The notes under the pieces were generated by a model. The model made no database searches, was not told the origin of the DNA, and was given only the letters and a program-made list of their open reading frames with translations. Below are positions 25,812 to 35,026 of a stretch of DNA of 49,729 nucleotides, piece by piece. Location of the stretch: NCBI GenBank assembly GCA_036658435.1, contig JAVXEO010000008.1, positions 1-49,729 of the forward strand, written 5' to 3'. The position numbers and the translations under genes were made by a program. The stretch comes from DIGJ01 sp036658435 (lineage in GTDB: Bacteria; Bacillota; Clostridia; Lachnospirales; Lachnospiraceae). Position 1 is the first letter of the stretch; every line of letters starts with the position of its first letter.

Positions 25812-27077
25812 ATGGGTATGACAATGACACAGAAAATTCTGGCAGCCCATGCCGGTTTAGAAAGCGTAGCCCCGGGACAGTTAATTGAAGCCAGTCTGGA
25901 TTTGGTTCTTGCAAATGATATTACCGGACCGGTTGCAATACACGAAGTTGAAAGATTGAACCAAAAAACAGTATTTGATAAAGATAAGATTGCTCTTGTT
26001 CCCGATCATTTTACACCTAATAAGGATATTAAGTCTGCTGAGCACTGTAAATGCGTTCGTGAATATGCCAAGAAACACGACATCACCCATTATTTTGAAA
26101 TTGGTGAAATGGGAATTGAGCATGCTCTTCTTCCGGAAAAAGGATTAATTGTTGCCGGAGAAACTTGTATTGGTGCGGATTCTCACACCTGCACTTATGG
26201 AGCTTTAGGCGCATTTTCTACCGGTGTTGGAAGCACAGATATGGGAGTTGGCATGATTACGGGCAAGGCTTGGTTTAAAGTACCCAGTGCTATCCAGTTT
26301 GTTTTAACCGGTAAGCCCAAAAAATGGGTAAGCGGAAAAGATATTATTTTACATATTATTGGAATGATTGGAGTGGATGGTGCTCTATACAAGTCAATGG
26401 AATTTACAGGAGATGGCATTTCTAATCTTTCTATGGATGATCGTTTTACTATGGCAAATATGGCCATAGAAGCCGGTGCAAAGAATGGAATCTTTCCGGT
26501 AGATGAACAGACGATTTCTTATATAAAAGAACACTCTTCAAAAGAATATACCATTTATGAGCCCGATGAAGATGCTGTCTATGATGAAAGTTATACCGTG
26601 GATCTAAGTACTTTAGATTGTACCGTTGCCTTTCCTCATCTTCCTGAAAATACAAAAAAGGTTTCACAGTCTGGGGATATTCCTATTGATCAGGTGGTTA
26701 TTGGCTCTTGTACCAATGGACGAATCAGTGATCTTCGGGCTGCTGCCCAGGTTCTTAATGGAAGGCATGTAGCAAAAGGAATGCGTGCCATTGTATTTCC
26801 CGCAACACAAGCTATTTATTTGCAGGCAATGGAAGAAGGGCTTCTTCAGATTTTCATTAAGGCAGGGGCTGTTGTCAGCACACCTACCTGTGGTCCATGT
26901 CTAGGTGGACATATGGGTATCTTAGCTGCCGGCGAACGTGCGGTGTCTACTACAAACCGTAATTTTGTTGGACGGATGGGACATGTAGAATCTGAAGTTT
27001 ATCTGGCAAGCCCTGCCGTTGCTGCCGCAAGTGCTATTACCGGAAAAATCAGCCAGCCAAGTGATCTTGGCTTATAA
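25812..27077 (+). CDS. leuC: 3-isopropylmalate dehydratase, large subunit
   Basis: Aconitase-family subunit isomerising 2- to 3-isopropylmalate. At 421 residues it is the short type, about 45 shorter than the enterobacterial form. The [4Fe-4S] ligands are Cys of GSCTNGR and the pair in TPTCGPCLGGHMG. ADSHTCTYGALGAFSTGVGSTD is split here only for length: ADSHTCTYGALG then AFSTGVGSTD. AAGGAG lies 9 bases before the ATG. It is 17 bp upstream of leuD. The short type also occurs as homoaconitase or dimethylmalate dehydratase; leuD and leuB nearby support the leucine role. Confidence 0.95.
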   Translation: MGMTMTQKILAAHAGLESVAPGQLIEASLDLVLANDITGPVAIHEVERLNQKTVFDKDKIALVPDHFTPNKDIKSAEHCKCVREYAKKHDITHYFEIGEMGIEHALLPEKGLIVAGETCIGADSHTCTYGALGAFSTGVGSTDMGVGMITGKAWFKVPSAIQFVLTGKPKKWVSGKDIILHIIGMIGVDGALYKSMEFTGDGISNLSMDDRFTMANMAIEAGAKNGIFPVDEQTISYIKEHSSKEYTIYEPDEDAVYDESYTVDLSTLDCTVAFPHLPENTKKVSQSGDIPIDQVVIGSCTNGRISDLRAAAQVLNGRHVAKGMRAIVFPATQAIYLQAMEEGLLQIFIKAGAVVSTPTCGPCLGGHMGILAAGERAVSTTNRNFVGRMGHVESEVYLASPAVAAASAITGKISQPSDLGL

Positions 27078-27094
27078 TATAGGAGGATAGTAAT

Positions 27095-27583
27095 ATGAAA
27101 ACATATGGAATTGTACATAAATATGGAGATAATGTAGATACCGATGTCATTATTCCTGCCAGGTATTTGAATTCCTCAGATGGGATGGAATTGGCAAAGT
27201 ACTGCATGGAAGACATTGATAAAGAATTTGCCTCCAGGGTAAAAAAAGGAGATATCATGGTGGCAGGTAAAAACTTTGGTTGTGGTTCCTCCAGGGAACA
27301 TGCTCCTTTGGCTATTAAATGTTCCGGTATTAGCTGCATCATTGCCGAAACCTTTGCCAGAATTTTTTATCGAAATGCCATTAATATTGGACTTCCCATT
27401 ATTGAATGTTCCGGAGCCGCAAGGAATATTGATGCTGGAAATGAAGTGGAAATTGATTTTGACAGCGGTATCATTTATAACCGAACGAAGGGTACCCAAT
27501 TCCAGGGACAGGCATTTCCTCCCTTTATGCAAAACATTATTAAAGCCGGCGGTTTAATTAATTATACCAATCAAAACTCATGA
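27095..27583 (+). CDS. leuD: 3-isopropylmalate dehydratase, small subunit
   Basis: A 162-residue swivel-domain partner of LeuC. It has the conserved GDNVDTDVIIPARYL, NFGCGSSREHAPLAIK (the active-site Ser/Arg loop) and IFYRNAINIGLP. GGAGG precedes the ATG at good distance. The gene is followed by a strong hairpin at 27615-27659, so leuCD is a two-gene unit. Confidence 0.97.
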   Translation: MKTYGIVHKYGDNVDTDVIIPARYLNSSDGMELAKYCMEDIDKEFASRVKKGDIMVAGKNFGCGSSREHAPLAIKCSGISCIIAETFARIFYRNAINIGLPIIECSGAARNIDAGNEVEIDFDSGIIYNRTKGTQFQGQAFPPFMQNIIKAGGLINYTNQNS

Positions 27584-27614
27584 TCTAAACCAGTTCAGAG
27601 CATTTTATTACAGA

Positions 27615-27665
27615 ATAAAAGTTCGTAATCCCCTATTTACCAGGTTTACGAACTTTTATGTTTTT
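27615..27665 (+). terminator. terminator of leuCD, shared with the convergent ABC-F gene
   Basis: A perfect 14-bp stem (27615-27628 with 27646-27659) followed by GTTTTT on the plus strand. The convergent gene stops at 27664, inside the T-run, so the hairpin also lies directly after that gene. Confidence 0.85.
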
Positions 27666-29427
27666 AGAATAACGAAATCACTTTTTCTAGTTCTTCCGAT
27701 AACGTCTTAGCAAGTACAAAGTTTCTTTTTTCTAAAGCCAAATCTATTTTTGTCTCTATTTCTTTTTTCTTTTGTTCGATTTCCAAATAATCTTTATCAA
27801 AGTGCTTTGCATAAATCATTTTTCTAAACTTTCGTACACTCATTTTGCGTATGGTTTTGTCTTCAATCAGCAAAATGTAATCCATACAGTTTGCAATGGA
27901 ATAAAAGTCATGGGAAACCATGAGAATGGCACCCTTAAATTCTGCCATGGCCTTTTCCTGTGCAATTTGTGAGTACGTATCCAAATGGCTCGTAGGCTCA
28001 TCCAACAGAAGGAAATTTGCATTTCCCGCTGAAATTTTAGCCAGTTGAAGCAGATTCTTTTCTCCTCCAGATAAAGATTCTATCTTTTGTTTCATATTCT
28101 CTTCCTTAAAACCATAATTTAATAAATGATTTTGGATTTTTTCATACGTTTGAAAGCCGGCTTCTAAAAATTCTTCTTCTATGGTGTTGGATTCCTTTAG
28201 CATTTCCCCCTGAAGTTGGGACAAAAAAGCCATTTGAACGCCTTCCTCTACCTGAATCCCAGCTTGGTTATTTTGAAAAATTTCACGAAGCATCGTTGTT
28301 TTACCTGTACCATTGGGTCCAACAAGCGCTATCTTATCCTGTGCTTTGATTTCAAAGTTAACATCTTTTAAAAGCACCTCCTGAAAGGAAACCTGATAAT
28401 CTTTAACCTTTAAAACAACCTTATCCTTTGTTTCCTCCCTATTTTCATTTAGAGAAGAATCTTCGGTAGAAAAATGAATCTTCGGTTGCTTAATATCTAC
28501 GAAGGGTTCCTTTATTTTACGTGCTTCTAATCTTTCCAAAAGAGAAACCCTGGCATTTAAAGTTTTTCCTCTGGAAGCACAGGTAAAAAAAGTTGCTTCC
28601 ATTCTTAGTTTGTCAATTATTTTTTCATTTCTCTCAATTTCTTCTTCGTCGGCAATTGCCAGTTCCTGCAGCTCTATTTTACTTTGGAGCAATGCAAAAT
28701 TATAGTCTATATATCTTCCATCAAATTCTTGTATTTCTGTATTTTCAAGATGAATTATTTTGTTAAAACAATGGTTCAGCAAGTATCGGTTATGAGTAAC
28801 AACCAGAAGCATTCCCTTATGTGAATTAATTAAATTCTTAAGGGCATTCAAATGTTCAAAGTCTAAATAAACATCCGGTTCATCCATAATCATTAAATCC
28901 GGAACCGTTAACATTTCTTTCATTACCTGAACCAGTTTAAATTCGCCACCACTAAGTTTAGACACCGGTCGTTCTTCATATCCCTTTAGATTTGCTAAAT
29001 TCAATTTCTTGATAATTTTACTTTCAAAGTCTTCCCCACCCATTGCATTCTGCGCATCCAGTGCCTGTTGGTATTCTTCCAGTAAAGAATCTACGTTCAG
29101 GGAAGTTTCCATCTTGGTACAAATGGCATCTATTTTATTTTGCAATTTAATAAACTCTTCTCCAATGTATTGGAACACCGTATTATCTTTTCCTGGATCC
29201 AGTTTTGAAAACTGGCTTACATAGCCTATTCTGCAGTTGGGATCAATCTCTATCTTTCCATCAAATATATATTTTTCAGGATCCATAATCATATCAATTA
29301 ATGTGCTTTTTCCTGTACCGCTGGTTCCAATAAATGCACAATGTTGATTTTTATCCAATGTAAATGATATCTTGTTGTATAAATCTTTTTGTGGAAATGA
29401 ATACGATACCTTATCTATTTTTATCAT
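27664..29427 (-). CDS. divergent ABC-F family ATPase
   Basis: A 587-residue soluble protein with two ABC cassettes. Walker A motifs are GTSGTGKST and GPNGTGKTT; signatures LSGGEFKLVQV and LSGGEKNLLQL. The Walker B of the first cassette reads LMIMDEPDVYLDFEHL, lacking the usual DEPTNHLD, while the second is LLLDEPTSHLD. H-loops are THNRYLL and SHDFYSI. The linker contains GKTLNARVSLLER, and a short charged coiled coil ends the protein. It is far from the other ABC-F protein in the window. Role could be ribosomal protection against an antibiotic or a house-keeping translation factor; no target can be named. Confidence 0.9.
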   Translation of the reverse strand: MIKIDKVSYSFPQKDLYNKISFTLDKNQHCAFIGTSGTGKSTLIDMIMDPEKYIFDGKIEIDPNCRIGYVSQFSKLDPGKDNTVFQYIGEEFIKLQNKIDAICTKMETSLNVDSLLEEYQQALDAQNAMGGEDFESKIIKKLNLANLKGYEERPVSKLSGGEFKLVQVMKEMLTVPDLMIMDEPDVYLDFEHLNALKNLINSHKGMLLVVTHNRYLLNHCFNKIIHLENTEIQEFDGRYIDYNFALLQSKIELQELAIADEEEIERNEKIIDKLRMEATFFTCASRGKTLNARVSLLERLEARKIKEPFVDIKQPKIHFSTEDSSLNENREETKDKVVLKVKDYQVSFQEVLLKDVNFEIKAQDKIALVGPNGTGKTTMLREIFQNNQAGIQVEEGVQMAFLSQLQGEMLKESNTIEEEFLEAGFQTYEKIQNHLLNYGFKEENMKQKIESLSGGEKNLLQLAKISAGNANFLLLDEPTSHLDTYSQIAQEKAMAEFKGAILMVSHDFYSIANCMDYILLIEDKTIRKMSVRKFRKMIYAKHFDKDYLEIEQKKKEIETKIDLALEKRNFVLAKTLSEELEKVISLF

Positions 29428-29485
29428 AGTTTACCTTTTACCTTTTATTTTTCTGTTTCTAAAAAAGAGACCGGTGCATCGTAAT

Positions 29486-31909
29486 TTATTTTGCAACTAT
29501 ATTCACAATTTTACCCTTAACATAGATTTCTTTTATAATTGTTTTTCCCTGAATTGCGTTTATAACCGCCGGAACTTCCTTTGCCTTGGCAATGGCTGCC
29601 GTTCCTTCTTCTTCTGGGGCGATTTCTATCGTTCCCTTTAGTTTTCCATTGATTTGGACACCAATGGTTATCGTGTCTTCTTTGATTGCCTCTTCACAAT
29701 AGGATGGCCAATTTTCCAATGCAATTGTAGTATTATGTCCAAGAATACTCCACATCTCTTCCCCTGCGTGAGGACAAATGCAAGAGAACATCTTTATAAA
29801 TCCTTCTGCGTATTCTTTTGGACACTTACCTGCTTTATATGCATGGTTTACAAAAATCATCATCTGACTGATTGCTGTGTTGAATCCCAGCTGTTCAAAA
29901 TCATTGGTTACTTTTTTCACCATCTGATGATATGCCTTGGTTAAAGTATCTTCCATCTTCTCTGTAATGTTATCTTCGTTGGTGAAGAAAGTCCAAACAC
30001 GGTTAATGAACTTTCTGGCTCCCTCAACCCCTTGCTGACTCCAAGGCTTTGATACCTCCAAAGGTCCCATAAACATCTCGTAAAGCCGTAACGTATCGGC
30101 ACCATAGTCTCTAACAATATCGCTGGGATTTATAACAAATTCAGGAAAACGTTTTCCCATCTTGATTCCGTTAGATCCCAGAATCATGCCTTGGTGTACT
30201 AGTTTTTTAAATGGTTCTTTTACCGGTGACAATCCTTTATCATATAAATAGCGATTCCAAATTCTGGAATACATAAGATGACCCACGGCATGTTCCGGGC
30301 CACCAATATAGAGATCCACCGGCATCCAATGCTTTAATAATTCCTGATTTGCAAACTCCTCTTGATTATCCGGATCAATATAGCGCATATAATACCAACT
30401 GGATCCTGCACTTCCGGGCATGGTAGAGGTTTCACGTTTACCCTTTAAACCGTCTTTGTTGTATTGTTTCCATTCTTCTGCATTTTCAAGAGGTGCCTGT
30501 CCATTTTTCCCTTTATAATCCTCTAAAACCGGTAAAATAAGAGGCAGCTCGCTGTCTTCCAGTACATGAATTTCATCCTTTTCCGTATATACAACCGGTA
30601 CGGGTTCTCCCCAGTATCTTTGTCTTGCAAAGATCCATTCCCGGAAATGATAATTCACCTTTTTATGTGCAGCACCCATTTTACTTAATTTCTCTGTAAT
30701 GGCTTCTTTTGCTTCTTCCACCGTAAGTCCTGTAAATTCTTCTGAGTTAATTAACTTACATCCTTTTCCCAGATATCCGTCCTTCTCAAATGCCTTCTCA
30801 CTTACATCGGCTCCATCAATTACCTGAATCATTGGAATCTTGTGAGAAATAGCATATTCGAAGTCTCTTTGATCATGAGACGGTACTGCCATAACCGCAC
30901 CCGTTCCATAACTTGCCAGCACAAAGTCTCCCATGAATAAAGGTACTTCTTTCCCATTTACTGGATTAATTCCATAAATTCCTTTTAATTCACAGCCCGA
31001 CTTGGTTTTATTGAGTTCCGTACGATCCATATCGTTTTTCTTCAAAGTTTCCTGAATATAGGCTTCTACTTCTTCTTTATTTTCAATTCTTGGCATCAAA
31101 TCTTTTACAATCTGCCCATCGGGAGCAAGAACCATAAAGGTAATTCCATAAATGGTCTCAATACAGGTTGTATATATGGAAAATTTACCACCACCTACAA
31201 TTTGAAACTCAACTTCCACACCTTCTGATTTTCCAATCCAATGTTTTTGCATATCCTTGGTGGATTCCGGCCAGTCAATTTCTTCCAGACCCTCCAATAA
31301 TTTTTCTGCAAAAGCAGGCTGATTAATTACCCATTGTTTCATATTTTTACGAATAACCGGATAGCCCCCACGCTCTGATTTTCCATCAATAACTTCATCG
31401 TTGGATAGCACCGTTCCAAGTTCTTCACACCAGTTCACCGGCATATCAATATATTTTGCATAACCGTCTAAATATAATTGCTTAAAAATCCACTGTGTCC
31501 ATTTATAGAATTTAGGATCACTGGTTGCAATCATCTTTGACCAGTCATAATCAAAGCCCAGTTCCTTTAACTGCTCAGAAAAAGTTTCAATGTTCGTCTC
31601 TGTAAATCCACTGGGATGATTTCCAGTGCTTACTGCATATTGTTCCGCCGGCAGGCCAAAAGAATCATACCCCATTGGATGAAGTACATTAAATCCCTGC
31701 ATACGTTTCATACGAGATACAATATCCGTTGCCGTATATCCTTCTGGATGTCCTGCATGAAGACCTACGCCAGACGGATAAGGAAACATATCCAATACAT
31801 AATATTTTGGTTTACTAAAGTCCCATACATCCGTCTTGAATGTTTCCTTTTCTTCCCAATATTTTTGCCATTTTTTTTCAATTTTCTTTGGATTATACTG
31901 TTGTTCCAT
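29486..31909 (-). CDS. leuS: leucyl-tRNA synthetase
   Basis: A class I synthetase of 807 residues, bacterial length. It has the HIGH-type motif in MFPYPSGVGLHAGHPEGY, the WCEELGTVL region, the editing domain (about 220-400, with GTGAVMAVPSHDQRDFEYA) and the catalytic GSSWYYMRYIDP. The KMSKS loop is KMGKR at residues 583-587, keeping both lysines but not the serines. The C-terminal anticodon/VC domains are present. The ATG is preceded by GGAGAT. Its leader holds a terminator-like hairpin (31963-32000). Confidence 0.97.
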   Translation of the reverse strand: MEQQYNPKKIEKKWQKYWEEKETFKTDVWDFSKPKYYVLDMFPYPSGVGLHAGHPEGYTATDIVSRMKRMQGFNVLHPMGYDSFGLPAEQYAVSTGNHPSGFTETNIETFSEQLKELGFDYDWSKMIATSDPKFYKWTQWIFKQLYLDGYAKYIDMPVNWCEELGTVLSNDEVIDGKSERGGYPVIRKNMKQWVINQPAFAEKLLEGLEEIDWPESTKDMQKHWIGKSEGVEVEFQIVGGGKFSIYTTCIETIYGITFMVLAPDGQIVKDLMPRIENKEEVEAYIQETLKKNDMDRTELNKTKSGCELKGIYGINPVNGKEVPLFMGDFVLASYGTGAVMAVPSHDQRDFEYAISHKIPMIQVIDGADVSEKAFEKDGYLGKGCKLINSEEFTGLTVEEAKEAITEKLSKMGAAHKKVNYHFREWIFARQRYWGEPVPVVYTEKDEIHVLEDSELPLILPVLEDYKGKNGQAPLENAEEWKQYNKDGLKGKRETSTMPGSAGSSWYYMRYIDPDNQEEFANQELLKHWMPVDLYIGGPEHAVGHLMYSRIWNRYLYDKGLSPVKEPFKKLVHQGMILGSNGIKMGKRFPEFVINPSDIVRDYGADTLRLYEMFMGPLEVSKPWSQQGVEGARKFINRVWTFFTNEDNITEKMEDTLTKAYHQMVKKVTNDFEQLGFNTAISQMMIFVNHAYKAGKCPKEYAEGFIKMFSCICPHAGEEMWSILGHNTTIALENWPSYCEEAIKEDTITIGVQINGKLKGTIEIAPEEEGTAAIAKAKEVPAVINAIQGKTIIKEIYVKGKIVNIVAK

Positions 31910-31962
31910 ATTTAATCTCCAATCTTATGCTTTACTTTCTCTTTAGGGGAGCTTTCTTAGCT

Positions 31963-32000
31963 CAAAAAATCCTTTCATCTCAGTAACGAAACGAAAGGAT
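31963..32000 (-). terminator. hairpin with T-run between rlmH and leuS: rlmH terminator or leuS attenuator
   Basis: On the minus strand ATCCTTTC and GAAAGGAT form an 8-bp stem (31993-32000 with 31969-31976) followed by six Ts (31963-31968). A second stem GAGCT/AGCTC follows toward leuS. A TTGACA-containing promoter candidate lies before it and none fits after it, so leuS transcripts probably have to cross this hairpin. Confidence 0.7.
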
Positions 32001-32024
32001 AAACTTATTTTATTATCTGTTAAT

Positions 32025-32053
32025 ACACTAACCTTTTCTCCGATGTATGTCAA
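32025..32053 (-). promoter_or_regulatory. candidate leuS promoter upstream of the hairpin
   Basis: TTGACA (32048-32053) with TAGTGT at 17 bases (32025-32030) on the minus strand. The -35 is perfect and the -10 poor. It lies between the rlmH stop and the hairpin. Confidence 0.4.
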
Positions 32054-32090
32054 GTAATTATGAAAAAAATACCGTTATTTTGAAGCCACT

Positions 32091-32570
32091 CTATTTGTGA
32101 TAAGGCTCCCCTTTCATAATTCGATACCCTCTATAAACCTGTTCCAGCAAAATCATCCGCATCATTTGATGAGGAAACGTCATTCTTGAAAAGCTCAGCT
32201 TACAATCTGCACGATTTAAAATGGATTCATCCAGTCCCAGAGAGCCTCCAATTATGAAAATAATGTGGCTTACTCCATCAATTCCCAGTTTTTCTATTTT
32301 TCGTGACAATTCGATAGAATCTAACGATTCTCCCTCAATGGCAAGTGCCACCACGTAGGCATCCTCTTTTATGTATCTTTTTAAGCGTTCCCCTTCTTTT
32401 TCCTTAATTTGACGTTCTTCTGTTTCGCTTGCGCGATCGGGTGTCTTCTCGTCCGGAACTTCTATCATCTCAAATTTACAGTAGCGGCTTAGCCTTTTTG
32501 TATATTCCTGAATTCCTAAAGTAAAATAGGTTTCTTTTATTTTTCCTACACTTAGAACCGTTATTTTCAT
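32091..32570 (-). CDS. rlmH: 23S rRNA (pseudouridine1915-N3)-methyltransferase RlmH
   Basis: A SPOUT-class methyltransferase acting on helix 69 of 23S rRNA in the assembled ribosome. Its 159 residues match the family exactly when started at ATG 32570 (MKITVLSVGKIKE), with GGAG 8 bases upstream; the frame is open 66 bases further upstream but this part is not homologous. The SAM-knot shows IIFIIGGSLGLDES, and FSRMTFPHQMMRMILLEQVYRGYRI with terminal YHK is canonical. Confidence 0.97.
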   Translation of the reverse strand: MKITVLSVGKIKETYFTLGIQEYTKRLSRYCKFEMIEVPDEKTPDRASETEERQIKEKEGERLKRYIKEDAYVVALAIEGESLDSIELSRKIEKLGIDGVSHIIFIIGGSLGLDESILNRADCKLSFSRMTFPHQMMRMILLEQVYRGYRIMKGEPYHK

Positions 32571-32734
32571 TTTGCAACTCCGTCTGTGGTAGAATCCAAA
32601 CTCTTTTTTTTGAATTCTTATTCCAAATCTTTCCAATTTTTCTAATTTTTCTAATTTTTCTTTTTATGTATTTAGATTTCCTCAATAAATAATATAAACT
32701 GTAAATTTTTTTATATTTCTTTTTTTATATTTCG

Positions 32735-32763
32735 ATTATAGGGAAATCTGTCCTACTTGTCAA
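32735..32763 (-). promoter_or_regulatory. perfect consensus promoter of rlmH with a long A/T-rich leader
   Basis: TTGACA (32758-32763), 17 bases, TATAAT (32735-32740) on the minus strand. The leader to the rlmH ATG would be about 158 bases, almost all A/T, and contains a 9-bp unit (plus strand CTAATTTTT) repeated nearly three times at 32634-32659. Confidence 0.88.
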
Positions 32764-32796
32764 TCCTTCCAAACATATACTTTATCTTAAATTGGT

Positions 32797-32830
32797 AAAA
32801 AAAAGAAGAAGTCCGGTTTGGTACTTCTTC
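32797..32830 (-). terminator. intrinsic terminator of hppA
   Basis: On the minus strand GAAGAAGT and ACTTCTTC arms (32823-32830 with 32805-32812) form an 8-bp stem, followed by a run of eight Ts, 27 bases after the hppA stop. Confidence 0.9.
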
Positions 32831-32856
32831 CTTTCAATTTTATACCCATATGTGTT

Positions 32857-34842
32857 CTAAAATAATCCACCTATTTTTACAAATAGAGGAGCAAATACTA
32901 AGGCTACAATTGTCATTAATTTAATTAATATATTAATAGAGGGTCCTGAGGTGTCTTTAAAGGGGTCTCCTACCGTATCTCCTACAATGGCTGCTTTATG
33001 CGCTTCGCTTCCTTTACCGCCAAAGGCTCCGCCTTCTATGTATTTCTTTGCATTGTCCCAGGCGCCACCTGAATTTGACATAAAAATGGCAAGCAAAACA
33101 CCTGCAACCAAAGCTCCTGCCAGCAATCCACCCAAGGCATCCGTGCCAAGCACGATTCCTACGGCAAGCGGTGCTGCTACTGCCATAATACCTGGTAATA
33201 GCATTTCTTTTAAAGCTGCTGTTGTTGAAATTGCAACACAGGATTTATAATCTGGTTTTCCGGTTCCTTCTAAAATTCCCGGAATGGTTTTGAACTGGCG
33301 TCTGACTTCTTCTATCATTTCAAAGGCTGCCTTAGAAACCGATTCCATGGTAAGTGCTGAAAAAACAAAAGGCAACATACCACCAATTAGTAATCCTACG
33401 ATTACTTTAGGTTGTAAAATATCAATACTTTTAAGTCCTACCGCCTCTGCATAAGATACAAATAAGGCAAGTGCCGTTAAAGCAGCAGAACCAATCGCAA
33501 ATCCTTTACCAATTGCTGCTGTGGTATTTCCAACCGCATCTAGTTTATCTGTAATGGCTCTAACCGATTTGTCAAGTCCTGCCATTTCTGCAATTCCACC
33601 TGCATTATCTGCAATTGGACCATAGGCATCTACTGCAACCGTAATGGCAAGAGTGGATAGCATACCCACTGCTGCAAGTGCAATTCCATAGAGTCCTTCA
33701 AAATGAAAAGCAACTAAAATTCCAACGGCAATCAGTAGAATAGGTAAGCAGGTTGAACGCATACCTACTGCAATACCGCTTATAATCGTTGTTGCCGGAC
33801 CTGTTTCTGACTGGGCTGCAATTTTTTTAACGGAAGCATATTCCTCCGAAGTATACATTTCTGTTACAACACCAATTAAGATTCCTACTAAAAGGCCCGT
33901 CACGACGGCAATGGCTGCATTTAAATTTCCATAAAAGTACTTACTCATAATAAACGACACTACAACTACAATAGCACTGGCAACGTAGGTTCCCGTTTTT
34001 AATGCTTTATGAGGATTGGATTTTTCGTCCCCTTTTACAAAAAAAGTTCCTATAATAGAAGCACCTAACCCAAAAGCAGCCAGTAAAAGTGGAAAAATGG
34101 CCCCTTGAATTCCTGTTTTATAGATAATGCCCAAAGTAACGGCTGATATAAGGGAACCTACATACGATTCAAATAAATCGGCTCCCATTCCCGCAACATC
34201 ACCTACATTATCTCCTACATTATCGGCAATAACGGCCGGATTTCTAGGATCGTCTTCCGGAATTCCTGCTTCCACCTTTCCTACTAAATCCGCTCCCACA
34301 TCCGCTGCCTTTGTGTAAATTCCACCACCTACACGAGCAAACAATGCAATCGAAGATGCACCTAAACTAAATCCGGTTAAAACACTTACATCCTTTGTAA
34401 GACTATAAATAACACCGACTCCAAGTAATCCCAGACCGGCAACACACATTCCCATTACGGCTCCGCCTGAAAATGCAATTGAAAGTGCTTTATTCATTCC
34501 ATGTTCTTTTGCTGCCTGTGCGGTTCTAACATTTGCCTTCGTTGCCACACGCATTCCAAAGTATCCGGCAACGGTTGAGAATCCGGCTCCCACTAAAAAA
34601 CATACCGAAGTGACCCAGTTTCCTGTGCCAAATCCAATTCCTAAAAATAAAGCCGCTACAAAATATATTAAAATTTTGTACTCTGCTTTTAAGAATGCCT
34701 GGGCTCCTTCACTAATGGACGCCGCAATTTCTTTCATTTTTTCATTTCCCTCTGGTTGTTTCTCTACATTTTTGGCTAAGATCATGGCAAACACTAATGC
34801 AATGACTCCAAAAACCGGTACCACATAAACTAATTTTTCCAT
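32857..34842 (-). CDS. hppA: membrane-bound ion-pumping pyrophosphatase, K+-dependent type
   Basis: A 661-residue integral membrane protein with about 16 hydrophobic segments. It couples PPi hydrolysis to H+ and/or Na+ export. The PPi/Mg2+ site shows DVGADLVGKVEAGIPEDD and NVGDNVGDVAGMGADLFESY, with a second set of acidic motifs near the C-terminus (GDTVGDPFKDTSGPSIN). The motif GNTTAAIGKGF, with Ala where K+-independent enzymes have Lys, marks the K+-stimulated class. Whether the pumped ion is H+ or Na+ is not settled by what I can read. GGAGG precedes the ATG. Confidence 0.96.
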   Translation of the reverse strand: MEKLVYVVPVFGVIALVFAMILAKNVEKQPEGNEKMKEIAASISEGAQAFLKAEYKILIYFVAALFLGIGFGTGNWVTSVCFLVGAGFSTVAGYFGMRVATKANVRTAQAAKEHGMNKALSIAFSGGAVMGMCVAGLGLLGVGVIYSLTKDVSVLTGFSLGASSIALFARVGGGIYTKAADVGADLVGKVEAGIPEDDPRNPAVIADNVGDNVGDVAGMGADLFESYVGSLISAVTLGIIYKTGIQGAIFPLLLAAFGLGASIIGTFFVKGDEKSNPHKALKTGTYVASAIVVVVSFIMSKYFYGNLNAAIAVVTGLLVGILIGVVTEMYTSEEYASVKKIAAQSETGPATTIISGIAVGMRSTCLPILLIAVGILVAFHFEGLYGIALAAVGMLSTLAITVAVDAYGPIADNAGGIAEMAGLDKSVRAITDKLDAVGNTTAAIGKGFAIGSAALTALALFVSYAEAVGLKSIDILQPKVIVGLLIGGMLPFVFSALTMESVSKAAFEMIEEVRRQFKTIPGILEGTGKPDYKSCVAISTTAALKEMLLPGIMAVAAPLAVGIVLGTDALGGLLAGALVAGVLLAIFMSNSGGAWDNAKKYIEGGAFGGKGSEAHKAAIVGDTVGDPFKDTSGPSINILIKLMTIVALVFAPLFVKIGGLF

Positions 34843-34862
34843 ATTATATTCCTCCTAATCCA

Positions 34863-34892
34863 AGGGTACCACAAAATTATTTAGCTTGTCAA
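34863..34892 (-). promoter_or_regulatory. candidate hppA promoter next to direct repeats
   Basis: TTGACA (34887-34892) with TACCCT 18 bases further (34863-34868) on the minus strand; the -10 is weak. The -35 is the end of the second of two direct copies of TAAAAAATGTTTG lying side by side upstream. Confidence 0.4.
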
Positions 34893-34966
34893 ACATTTTT
34901 TTAGTAAAAACAAACATTTTTTAGGTATTCTTAATTTTTATTAGGTAATTTGTTTATTTGGGAGAA

Positions 34967-35008
34967 ATATAAAAGAGAAGAACTGTTACTTTTTATCAGT
35001 CCTTCTCT
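34967..35008 (-). terminator. terminator ending the galM operon
   Basis: A 12-bp stem with one G-U pair (34974-34985 with 34997-35008), 18 bases after the galM stop, followed on the minus strand by TTTATATTTC. Confidence 0.75.
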
Positions 35009-35026
35009 AAATTTACTATCTTCTTA

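Noticed and set aside
31910..32053. T-box for leuS
   Set aside because: The leader is too short and no AGGGTGGTACCGCG-like sequence is present.
32571..32636. N-terminal extension of rlmH
   Set aside because: RlmH is normally 159 residues starting at MKITVLSVG; the extra codons are leader sequence.
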